From contig NZ_CP117982.1 of NCBI RefSeq assembly GCF_030708075.1, positions 967,398-1,031,397 of the forward strand: 64,000 nt of DNA, in the 5' to 3' direction. The notes below the pieces were generated by a model. It made no database searches and was not told the origin of the DNA. It worked only from the letters and a program-made list of their open reading frames with translations. The DNA is from Candidatus Epulonipiscium viviparus (GTDB taxonomy: Bacteria > Bacillota > Clostridia > Lachnospirales > Cellulosilyticaceae). Positions 26,925-35,072 of the stretch are shown piece after piece. The translations under genes were made by a program, and so were the position numbers. Each line of letters opens with the position of its first letter. Position 1 is the stretch's first letter.

Positions 26925-29324
26925 TTATACTAAAAATGGGGTTCCTACTAACACCGCTTCTTGGTCATAAACCACGAGGGCATTAATTTCGTAATTAAAA
27001 ACAAACACAGTTTCTACATATCCTATTACATCGCCCGGATTTGGCCCTGTTATCGGCTGAACTACAACCAAATTTTTGGTAGGTTCTTTCCAATACTGCA
27101 AAAACTCTATCTTATTTAGAGGGCGCACCTGGCCAGTAGTTGGAGCTATCAGTTTTCCGTCTTTGCTATATATCGAACTCAAGTTGAGTTTAATTTGACT
27201 AATATCTAATACGAATTTTTTGCCAGTTGATAACGCAACCTTTACCTTATAGTCATCTGCATATGTCACATCACCAATAAACTGCACATTAAAATCTCGT
27301 GAATCAAAAATCATTCTCAAGCTTCCAGTATTGAACGAATAGATAAATATTTCTGAATTGGTATCGGTATGATCAGCCTCGATCTTCACAACAGTATCCA
27401 GATATGCTTCCCCTGAAAAATTCACAAGTTCTAAAGTTGGATCATATCCTGTTGTATATGGCAAGATAATTTGCATAGTAGGTGTGTTGGCATCGCTGCT
27501 TTCTATAAACAATGTTAAAGCCGTAAAATATTTTTCTACACTGGTGGTTTTTCCCACTAACGAAACAGTTTCTGTGTGTGATCCTCCCTTAATATTGCCG
27601 ACTTTGCTATCTAAGATGGTATATTCTGGAGAGATCTTTGCCCCCACTATATAACTACCAGGTTTTTTATTTGGCTCTGCAACTGGCATATCCTCCTTTG
27701 CTGTTGTGATTGCCGCTACTCCGTTTGATGTTGCCTCTGTTTTGTCATCGCCTAGCGGTGCGACTTTTATGGCCGATGGTATAGTCATTGGCGTGTTTGC
27801 GTTGATGGTCTCTTCATTGCTCACTGGAGCGACTTTTATGTTCGATGGTATAGTCACTGGTGTATTTGCCGCTGTTGTTGCTTCTTGTGATGTTGCAATT
27901 GAATTTGGCTCTTTTAACGGATCCACTCCTTGAGTAATAGATTGCGAATATACTTTAAGTCCATTTGCCTGATAATCAAATTTCAATGCCATATTTATGT
28001 ATCCTAGCACTGTCTGATTATTTAATCCCAAAATTGCCTGAATCGTTACTAAGCTCTGCGCATTATCTATGTCTTCGTAATATACTTGGCTAAGAGGCAT
28101 TATTTGACCATAGCCATTGCCTACTAATGTCATTCCACCAAAGCTAACATTAAATTGTTGCGAATTAAAAATCATTTTTAAGCTGCCCGTATTAAATGAG
28201 TATACAAAAAATGAAAGTCCAGTAGTTATTGGATCGGCATATGGGTTGGGCTCTATTTTTACAGAAATATCTTTGTATGCTTCTCCCGAAAAATATCCAA
28301 CTTGTAGCGATGGATTATACCCTGCCGTAACAGGTAAATTTATTCGTATGCTTGGTTCACCTTGGCCAGTTTCCACAAACAAATACATATCCGCACAATA
28401 CCCTGACACGTCTCCTATGCGCCTACCTACCAACTTAATTACTTCTGATGTTGATCCAGATTTTACATTTCCCAGCTTTTGATCCAATATCACATCATCT
28501 GCTCCCATCTGCGCACCCAACACATAGCTTGGCGACGTTGCAGAAAGAACTGTTCCCACAGGTGCAACTGGTGTATTTTCATTTGGCAACGGAATTACCG
28601 GCCCCCCCACTTCTGGTGTTGAAGTATTTGGCCCTACTGGCAAATTTGGCGTTGTAACATTGGGACCTACCGGAATGTCTGGTCTTGGAATGTTTGGTGT
28701 AACAGGATAGCCTGGATTCAGTGGATTCACCACAAAATCTGTTGTTGCTGGTTCATTATACGGCTCCGCGGCGATTGTTTTTACTATTGATTCTGAATCA
28801 GGAGGCAATTCTACCTTTTTTAACTCATCTGTTAATGATCCCGACAGCTCCTTTGCTTCTTTTGGCATTTGATTTTTTAAAATTTGTATCGCTGGACTAA
28901 CTAACAAATTAGGATACAACTTAACTTTAGCATTATATTTAACATTTCCTATTATAGCTATGAAGTTTAAAAAATCATCGTGAAAGAACAGTCTTTCTGC
29001 ACTCAATGCTTTGTTGTTTTTTTCTAATACACTAGAAACTACTTCTATTTCATCTAAATTTTTCCAATACCCTTCTTTTCTTTCTGAGTCTCCTATCGAT
29101 CTAGCATACGTTAATGTCCACGCGTCTGTATTATTTTTATCCAGTACAGCTAGGTAATTTCTATCTTTATTTTCCATTAGTATTATGATCTCTGACTGCC
29201 CGTCTCCATCGACATCTGATAGCAAAAAGTGTGCGTCATTCATACTATTTCCCAGCAACTCCACTTCTGCATCCTCTGGTACAAACCCTTGCAAAGATTG
29301 TTCTAATAATTCATTTATACCCAT
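26925..29324 (-). CDS. VCBS-like paralogue 2, two modules, longest
   Basis: 799 residues. N-domain (1-150) contains the best calcium-type loop of the set, FLLSDVDGDGQSEIIIL, then YLAVLDKNN. A Pro/Asn-rich linker (about 190-270, with PVGPN repeats) leads to module 1 (about 275-480), a second linker with two 23-residue repeats (TPVTIPSNIKVAP and TPMTIPSAIKVAP), and module 2 (about 560-797). Both modules carry LDQKLGN or LDSKVGN, GYNPSL or GYDPTL, NFSGEAYLD and YSFNTGSLRMIF. Module 1 lacks part of the region between FDS/NSQ and MPLSQ. No signal peptide or membrane span. Preceded by the 36-nt element at 29356-29391 and AGGAGG. Confidence 0.8.
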   Translation of the reverse strand: MGINELLEQSLQGFVPEDAEVELLGNSMNDAHFLLSDVDGDGQSEIIILMENKDRNYLAVLDKNNTDAWTLTYARSIGDSERKEGYWKNLDEIEVVSSVLEKNNKALSAERLFFHDDFLNFIAIIGNVKYNAKVKLYPNLLVSPAIQILKNQMPKEAKELSGSLTDELKKVELPPDSESIVKTIAAEPYNEPATTDFVVNPLNPGYPVTPNIPRPDIPVGPNVTTPNLPVGPNTSTPEVGGPVIPLPNENTPVAPVGTVLSATSPSYVLGAQMGADDVILDQKLGNVKSGSTSEVIKLVGRRIGDVSGYCADMYLFVETGQGEPSIRINLPVTAGYNPSLQVGYFSGEAYKDISVKIEPNPYADPITTGLSFFVYSFNTGSLKMIFNSQQFNVSFGGMTLVGNGYGQIMPLSQVYYEDIDNAQSLVTIQAILGLNNQTVLGYINMALKFDYQANGLKVYSQSITQGVDPLKEPNSIATSQEATTAANTPVTIPSNIKVAPVSNEETINANTPMTIPSAIKVAPLGDDKTEATSNGVAAITTAKEDMPVAEPNKKPGSYIVGAKISPEYTILDSKVGNIKGGSHTETVSLVGKTTSVEKYFTALTLFIESSDANTPTMQIILPYTTGYDPTLELVNFSGEAYLDTVVKIEADHTDTNSEIFIYSFNTGSLRMIFDSRDFNVQFIGDVTYADDYKVKVALSTGKKFVLDISQIKLNLSSIYSKDGKLIAPTTGQVRPLNKIEFLQYWKEPTKNLVVVQPITGPNPGDVIGYVETVFVFNYEINALVVYDQEAVLVGTPFLV

Positions 29325-29355
29325 TTGATTGCCTCCTTAATATCGATATAATAAT

Positions 29356-29391
29356 ATCTTATGAAACTGATAAATTTTTAGAATTAGTCCC
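29356..29391 (-). promoter_or_regulatory. 36-nt promoter-like element, copy 2
   Basis: Minus strand: GGGACTAATTCTAA, 13 nt, then TCATAAGAT, 31 nt before the start at 29324. Same spacing as copies 1 and 3. Confidence 0.75.
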
Positions 29392-29439
29392 ATATAAAAA
29401 GGCCAAACTGTCAATAGCAATCATTTTTTCTCGATCTTA

Positions 29440-30714
29440 TTATTCTAACAAATACAACTGCTGATCTTTCATTTGCAATTCACCATATCTTGTATATCTA
29501 AGAGTTGTCTCAATATATCCCAAAACAGTTTTTATAGCTGCCGAGCCGTTATCATACTGACTCACAATATTCTGCGTTACTATTAGATCAATAGAAATTT
29601 CGTTCTCTACAAATTTTAAATTATTCATTACTATCATGGTTTTTCCCGAAACTTTTCGCAATATTCCTTCGTCATCATATATTACATTTACATACTCTGG
29701 CTGCTCCAAATTCCATTCAAAAAAATTGCCATTTCTAAGTTGTATCACTGCTTCATAATTTTCTCGCAATATCAGTCTTCCACCAAATTGATACTCAAAA
29801 TACTCCGAGCTAAAATGCATCTGCAGATCGCCTCTGTCAAATGTATATATAAAAGTATTTAAAACATCTGTTCCCACTATGTCCGTACCAACTTTAACTA
29901 CTATATATTCAATATTTTGGGCTATAACTAAATCTTGGTTTGTAAATTCTATGAGTTCTAATTCTGGATTGGTACCACTTGATATAGGCAAATCAAACTT
30001 GATGGAAGTTTTTTCGACAAGATCTTCTATAAAAATACATAAAGATGTATAAAACGCAGGTCCAATCGCTGCAGTTCTTCCTACCAATTTAGCCATATGC
30101 GTAGGATAACTCTTGTTACCCAAAAGCTCTTTTTCATCAATTACAACATCATAATCATCCAACACTGCTTTATTTTTATAGACCACCGGCGTTGGCGTTA
30201 TAATTAGTCCCTCTGTAATAGGGTTTACAACGGCAATTTCCTCTTCATATGCCTGATAGATAAACTCTTCTATTTCTTCTATTTCTTCTTCTCTATATTC
30301 TTCGTTTGCAACAATTTCAATGCTTTCAAATTTTAGTTTACACTGTAACTCATATCTTACCTCATCAACAATGGCAACGCAGTTTAATACCTCTTTGTTA
30401 AACAGATCTTTTATCTCAATGGTAGCCAAGTTCGAAATATTAATCTCAATATCTATTATAGTCAAAAATTCTAATTGCTCCGTAGTCGCATCTATTTCGT
30501 GATAGAAACACACGCTCCATTTAAAATTTTTTCTATCTAGCATTGTTAGATAGGTTTTCTTATTGTATCTAATTAACATAATAATTTCAGGTTGATCATC
30601 GTCATCAACATCTGAGATCAAAAAATCTGTAGTATCTATCGCTGTTTCTGTTAGCTCCACTTTAGTATCTTCAGGCACAAATCCGCGTAGGACATTTCTA
30701 AAATAACATGACAT
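29440..30714 (-). CDS. VCBS-like paralogue 1, single diverged module
   Basis: 424 residues, first gene of the array. N-domain: FRNVLRGFVPEDTKVELTE, FLISDVDDDDQPEIIML, YLTMLDRKNFKW. A Glu-rich stretch (EEYREEEIEEIEEF) replaces the Pro-rich linker of the paralogues. One strongly diverged module (about 190-424) keeps VIDEKELLGN, the hydrophobic LELIEF block, YTFDRGDLQMHFSSEYF and VLGYIETTLRY. Soluble, no export signal. Preceded by the 36-nt element at 30748-30783 and AGGAGG. It follows the YesM/YesN-like pair on the same strand by about 120 bp. Function unknown. Confidence 0.78.
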   Translation of the reverse strand: MSCYFRNVLRGFVPEDTKVELTETAIDTTDFLISDVDDDDQPEIIMLIRYNKKTYLTMLDRKNFKWSVCFYHEIDATTEQLEFLTIIDIEINISNLATIEIKDLFNKEVLNCVAIVDEVRYELQCKLKFESIEIVANEEYREEEIEEIEEFIYQAYEEEIAVVNPITEGLIITPTPVVYKNKAVLDDYDVVIDEKELLGNKSYPTHMAKLVGRTAAIGPAFYTSLCIFIEDLVEKTSIKFDLPISSGTNPELELIEFTNQDLVIAQNIEYIVVKVGTDIVGTDVLNTFIYTFDRGDLQMHFSSEYFEYQFGGRLILRENYEAVIQLRNGNFFEWNLEQPEYVNVIYDDEGILRKVSGKTMIVMNNLKFVENEISIDLIVTQNIVSQYDNGSAAIKTVLGYIETTLRYTRYGELQMKDQQLYLLE

Positions 30715-30747
30715 ATATGTACCTCCTTAAACTTATACGATATTATT

Positions 30748-30783
30748 ATTTTATGAGGATAACAATAAATTAGAATTAGTCCC
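30748..30783 (-). promoter_or_regulatory. 36-nt promoter-like element, copy 3
   Basis: Minus strand: GGGACTAATTCTAA, 13 nt, then TCATAAAAT, 33 nt before the start at 30714. It lies in the gap between the histidine kinase gene and the array. Confidence 0.75.
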
Positions 30784-30831
30784 ATAAAAGAAATTGTACA
30801 TATGTATTGGCTTTTTACATTTGCAAGCCTC

Positions 30832-32523
30832 TTATATAATTTCGGCATCCACGATCTTTTTTATGTGCAATGTAATTTTGGTCCCTTTTCCCTCTGTGCT
30901 CTCTATTTGCATTCCATATTCCTTTCCATATAACATCTGAATCCGTCTGTTTACATTCATCATTCCTATCGAGCTATGCCCAGCGGTTTTTGTGTCTTTA
31001 TTTGCCAGAATTTTATCTAAAATTTCCGACTTAATTCCCACCCCATCGTCTTCTATCTCTATATCTATATCTTGCCCCACTTTTTTTACTCGCACCCAAA
31101 TCATACTCGGCTCCACTTTGCCTTCTATTCCATGCACAATGGCATTTTCTACCATAGGCTGAATTAGCAACTTTGGTATGTAAAAAAAATCCAACTCCTC
31201 ATCTACTTCAAATATCACAGAAACTTTATCTCCATATCTAACTTCTTGGATTTCCACATAATCTATTAGGTTTTGAATTTCTTCTTTAATCTGAACATAC
31301 TTTTTTTTGGAAAGCGAATACCGCATCAATCTGCCCAGCGATGCCGTAATATCTCCAACATCGTCCATTCCGCGCATTCTTGAGAGCCAATTTATTGTTT
31401 CTAATGTGTTATATAAAAAATGGGGGTTTATTTGCATTTGTAGCGATCGTATTTCTGCATTTTGCTTTAGTACCTTTTGCTCATACTCACTTTCTATTAA
31501 TTGCTTCATATCCCATACCATCTGATTAAACGTATGATTTAGCATTGCAATCTCATCTTGAGTGCGTATTTCTAAGTGACTATCTAAGTTTCCTTGCCCC
31601 ACCTTATACATTTCATTTGCTAAGTCTCGCAAAGGTCTCGTTAACTGCTTTGATACGCCTACAATAATAACCAACCCCGCAATAGCAATAATCAAGATGC
31701 ATACAGTCATTTGGTATTGAAATGTTAACACGTCGCTTAGATACTCATTTCTGGGCGTCGAAAATATTAGCTTCCACCCATTATATAGCGGTTCACTCAC
31801 AAACACGATATAGTCTTCCGAACGAACAATATTTTCATAGACAGAACTTTGTTTGTCTAGAAAGTTATGGTACTCAATAGAAATAATCTGACCCGTCGAC
31901 TCTTCTTCTTTACTTGCAATTAGCTGCCCCAAATCATTAACCAAGTATACTTCCTTTGCCTGCTTATAGTGTATATCTCTTAATATATCATTAAACCAAC
32001 TTTCGTTAATCTCTATAATCAGCTTCCCTTTCTTTTCTCCCACATCTTTAATATAGAGCAGTGTATTTTGCTTAATATACCAACCTTCTTTGAGTTTTCC
32101 ATAACTTTCTCTAACATTTAAATTATTATTATAGTTGCTATTATCTTTTACAAAATCCGCTGTCGTTATATTTTCCGCAATTAGATATATCGCATCTATC
32201 TCTTCTTTTGTTATCGCATAGTCTTTAAGCAACTTGATAGTTTTGTCTCTATTTGCTAGAGTTACCTCTTCCAAATACCTATTAAGCGTATTGCTTTCAC
32301 ATAAATATATGGCAACATTTTCCATTTCCAATATATTTTTATCGATCTTTAACACTGTATTATCTGCCACATACTTTAAATACTCATTACTTTTTTGATA
32401 TAATGTATTTTCCCAGATGCTATACATAAGAATTATGCTTATAATTATAGGCATAAGGATCGATAAGATTACCGCTAAAATTAGCTTTTTTTCAAACGAA
32501 AGTCTATTACCCATTGTTTTCAT
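30832..32523 (-). CDS. YesM-type sensor histidine kinase
   Basis: 563 residues. Membrane span near residues 15-35, an extracytoplasmic sensing domain of about 245 residues (Cache-like), a second span near 283-303, a HAMP linker, then a His_kinase domain with the phospho-acceptor His in NPHFLYNTLE (about 369) and a HATPase domain (MVENAIVHGIEG, DDGVGI, GIGMMN-type SSIGMMNVNRR). This class usually pairs with AraC-type response regulators and senses sugars or cell-wall stress. The partner gene lies 12 bp upstream. The ligand is unknown. Start follows AAAGGAAG. Confidence 0.92.
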   Translation of the reverse strand: MKTMGNRLSFEKKLILAVILSILMPIIISIILMYSIWENTLYQKSNEYLKYVADNTVLKIDKNILEMENVAIYLCESNTLNRYLEEVTLANRDKTIKLLKDYAITKEEIDAIYLIAENITTADFVKDNSNYNNNLNVRESYGKLKEGWYIKQNTLLYIKDVGEKKGKLIIEINESWFNDILRDIHYKQAKEVYLVNDLGQLIASKEEESTGQIISIEYHNFLDKQSSVYENIVRSEDYIVFVSEPLYNGWKLIFSTPRNEYLSDVLTFQYQMTVCILIIAIAGLVIIVGVSKQLTRPLRDLANEMYKVGQGNLDSHLEIRTQDEIAMLNHTFNQMVWDMKQLIESEYEQKVLKQNAEIRSLQMQINPHFLYNTLETINWLSRMRGMDDVGDITASLGRLMRYSLSKKKYVQIKEEIQNLIDYVEIQEVRYGDKVSVIFEVDEELDFFYIPKLLIQPMVENAIVHGIEGKVEPSMIWVRVKKVGQDIDIEIEDDGVGIKSEILDKILANKDTKTAGHSSIGMMNVNRRIQMLYGKEYGMQIESTEGKGTKITLHIKKIVDAEII

Positions 32524-32535
32524 TTTTCACTTCCT

Positions 32536-33369
32536 TTAAGATTCTTTAATATTAGACAAATAATTACTTAAAGACAGGTTTTTTATACATTTATCTTTGC
32601 GGTACTCATTAGGAGTTTGCCCATGATATTTTTTGAAAACCTGGCTAAAATATCTGCTATCCAAAATTCCTACTCTATTAGCAATATCGATATTTTTGAG
32701 ATTTGTTGTCTTCAATAATTTGGCAGCATGATACATTCGCACCGATGTAAGTATCTCTAAAAAAGTATGCCCCGTATTCTTTTTTATATATGAACTCAAG
32801 TACACACTAGTAAAATGATGCTGATCCGCCAACACTTGCAATGTAAGCTCTTTTTCATAATTGCTGTAAATATACTCTAATATTTTTTTGATATCCTGGT
32901 TTTTGTCATTGTTAATTGCTATCTTTGCACCTACAATATTTTGATAGTCAGTTATCTTTTGTTCCATTTCTTCCACATACTCTTTTTCCTTTGATTCTTT
33001 TATCAGTTCATCTCTTGCCCTCGCTGCTGTATCTAGTATTTCTGCTGGAGTTGATGGTTTTAAAATATAATCAAAAACGCCCAAAGCCAATGCTTCTTTT
33101 GCGTATTCAAATTCACCATATCCGCTTAACAAAATGATCTTTATATTGGATTTTATTTCCTTTAAGTACTTTGCAATCTCCAAACCTGTTTTACCTGGCA
33201 TCTTTATGTCTGATATCAAAATATCAAATTTTAACGAGTCAATAAGCTCTATTGCTTCTAAACCGTTTTTGGCTTCTCCCACAATTTCCATATTGTAATT
33301 ATCCCATCTCAAACTTTTAAGTCCCATACGAATAATGCGCTCATCATCTGCTATCACAACTTTAAACAT
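32536..33369 (-). CDS. YesN-type response regulator with AraC DNA-binding domain
   Basis: 277 residues: receiver domain (residues 1-120) with the acidic pair at DDER, the phospho-acceptor Asp in DILISDIKMPG (about 55) and the Lys in DYILKPS; and a C-terminal AraC double helix-turn-helix (about 165-265, LTLQVLADQHHFTSVYLSSY, then VGILDSRYFSQVFKKYHGQT). Translated with the kinase gene. Target genes are not certain; the neighbours on one side are the VCBS-like array, on the other the uronate operon, which has its own GntR-type regulator. Ribosome site GGAGGGG. Confidence 0.92.
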   Translation of the reverse strand: MFKVVIADDERIIRMGLKSLRWDNYNMEIVGEAKNGLEAIELIDSLKFDILISDIKMPGKTGLEIAKYLKEIKSNIKIILLSGYGEFEYAKEALALGVFDYILKPSTPAEILDTAARARDELIKESKEKEYVEEMEQKITDYQNIVGAKIAINNDKNQDIKKILEYIYSNYEKELTLQVLADQHHFTSVYLSSYIKKNTGHTFLEILTSVRMYHAAKLLKTTNLKNIDIANRVGILDSRYFSQVFKKYHGQTPNEYRKDKCIKNLSLSNYLSNIKES

Positions 33370-33404
33370 AGTTACCCCTCCATATCTTTTTTAAACACAA
33401 TTTC

Positions 33405-33432
33405 ATTATATACCAGTCTTTTTAAAAAGACT
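33405..33432 (-). promoter_or_regulatory. yesN-type promoter with 18-bp palindrome
   Basis: The perfect palindrome AGTCTTTTTAAAAAGACT (33415-33432) covers the spacer and likely -35 region (TAGTCT) 17 nt upstream of TATAAT (33410-33405, minus strand). It may be an operator for the two-component genes; as RNA it could also be a small hairpin. Confidence 0.5.
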
Positions 33433-33441
33433 ACCACAAGC

Positions 33442-33476
33442 AAAAAAAGAGGGACCGACAATTTATCGCCCCCCCT
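33442..33476 (-). terminator. Terminator of the uronate operon
   Basis: On the minus strand a G-rich arm pairs imperfectly with GTCCCTC, extended by CGA/TCG next to the loop, and is followed by seven T. Confidence 0.65.
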
Positions 33477-33481
33477 GACTT

Positions 33482-35068
33482 TTATATACAATATTTTTTT
33501 AATGTTGCTCTTACAGCGCCTTCTCCTGCTATCATCTCTACAAACATACTTTCTATCTTTGCAGCAAGTCCTATTTTGGTTAAGTCTATGCCGAATATCT
33601 TTTCGTTTGCTAGAATCTTGGCTGCTTCACCTTTATATTCTTTGCCCAATTTTACTGCTGCTAACGATGCTCTTAGCTCATCCAACATTGGATCTGAACT
33701 TAAGGATATTTCTGCGCCGTCATCGTCTACTGCTATTAGATATCTCAGCCATCCTGCTATTGCTAGCGGAATAAATGTTAGCTCTTGTGCTTGATCAACT
33801 TTTACATATGCTTTGATAGTTTCTCCAAAACGTATTCCAACTTTTTGAGATGTATCTGTCGCTATACGAGCTGGGTCATCTGGAATAAATGGATTGCTTA
33901 ATCGCTCAAACACTTCTGCTAAAAATTGCTTTGGCTCTATGATTTCCGGATTTACGACAACTTTCATTCCTTCTTCACCGATTTTTTTGACCAAAGTTTT
34001 TAGCTGCTCATCTTGCATCTCCATATATATGCGGTTGTATCCTAACACTACGCCATATACAGCGAGAGCCGTATGCAACGGGTTTAAGCAAGTGGTTACT
34101 TTCATCGTTTCTACTTTTGCCACTGTCGCTTTGTCTGTTATATACACACCTGCCTTTTCTAGAGGAGGCTTGCCATTCGGAAATTTATCTTCTATGACGA
34201 GATATTCCGCCACTTCTGCGTTTACAAATGGCGCTATAAATGTTCCTTTGCTTGTGGTTATTGCTTGAATATTTTCTATGCCTATTTTATTTAGCTCGGC
34301 TTCTACTTCTGCTGCCGGTCTTGGCGTAATCTTATCTATCATACTAATCGGAAATGCCACGACGGATTCGTCTTCTAGATATTGGATAAATTCTTTCGGC
34401 ACAAAATTATGCTTATACCATTCATTGGCAATTGTCAATACTGCACTCTTTAGCTTGTCACCGTTTCCTGCACAGTTGTCCATTGACACTAATGCAATCG
34501 GTGCAGCATTTGTATTAAATCTGTCTAACAATAAACTACATACCACGCTTATTGCATGATTACATTTAGCTGGCCCGTTTGTAATGTCTGTTGCCACTTC
34601 TCCAAAATATACTCCATGGGCATCTGCCAGCGCGTATCCCTTTTCTGTAATTGTAAAGCTTGCCATTTGTAGCGAAGGATTTTTGAATGCTTTCTTTAAT
34701 ATTGCGTAGTCCGCATACGCCGCATTGCCCTTTATTCCTGTTGCAATGCTGGCAATTATTTCTTTCTCTAACACACCTGTTGGATTTAGCCTCACCAGCA
34801 ACGCTAGGTTATCGTATGGTTCGTATATTTTATCAATTATATCGAAATCGAATGTTTCTACGGCTATAATTCCTGTATGAACCAATCCCTTATTTAACAA
34901 ATCGTTTGCTATGGCCGCGATGTATCCTCTAAAAATATTTCCGGCACCGAAATGCACCCACTTAGGGCTTGCGACAGTATTTTCTGCCATCTTTTTAATA
35001 TCGTAACGAGGAGTTTTAACTCCCACTTGTTCCCACAAAACTTTAGAAGTTGCTAGTTTCAATTTCAT
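33482..35068 (-). CDS. uxuB: D-mannonate oxidoreductase / fructuronate reductase
   Basis: Interconverts D-fructuronate and D-mannonate with NAD(H) in glucuronate breakdown. 528 residues of the long-chain mannitol dehydrogenase family: WVHFGAGNIFRGY (nucleotide-binding N-domain), ETFDFDIIDKIY, KVTTCLNPLHTALAVYG (catalytic region with KxxxxNxxH), GIRFGETIKAY near the C-terminus. ATG 35068 is used because AAGGAG lies 7 nt upstream inside the end of uxaC; the earlier ATG 35086 overlaps uxaC without a ribosome site. Last gene of the uronate operon. Altronate oxidoreductase (UxaB) is related, but uxuA in the same operon favours UxuB. Confidence 0.88.
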   Translation of the reverse strand: MKLKLATSKVLWEQVGVKTPRYDIKKMAENTVASPKWVHFGAGNIFRGYIAAIANDLLNKGLVHTGIIAVETFDFDIIDKIYEPYDNLALLVRLNPTGVLEKEIIASIATGIKGNAAYADYAILKKAFKNPSLQMASFTITEKGYALADAHGVYFGEVATDITNGPAKCNHAISVVCSLLLDRFNTNAAPIALVSMDNCAGNGDKLKSAVLTIANEWYKHNFVPKEFIQYLEDESVVAFPISMIDKITPRPAAEVEAELNKIGIENIQAITTSKGTFIAPFVNAEVAEYLVIEDKFPNGKPPLEKAGVYITDKATVAKVETMKVTTCLNPLHTALAVYGVVLGYNRIYMEMQDEQLKTLVKKIGEEGMKVVVNPEIIEPKQFLAEVFERLSNPFIPDDPARIATDTSQKVGIRFGETIKAYVKVDQAQELTFIPLAIAGWLRYLIAVDDDGAEISLSSDPMLDELRASLAAVKLGKEYKGEAAKILANEKIFGIDLTKIGLAAKIESMFVEMIAGEGAVRATLKKYCI

Positions 35069-35072
35069 AAAA

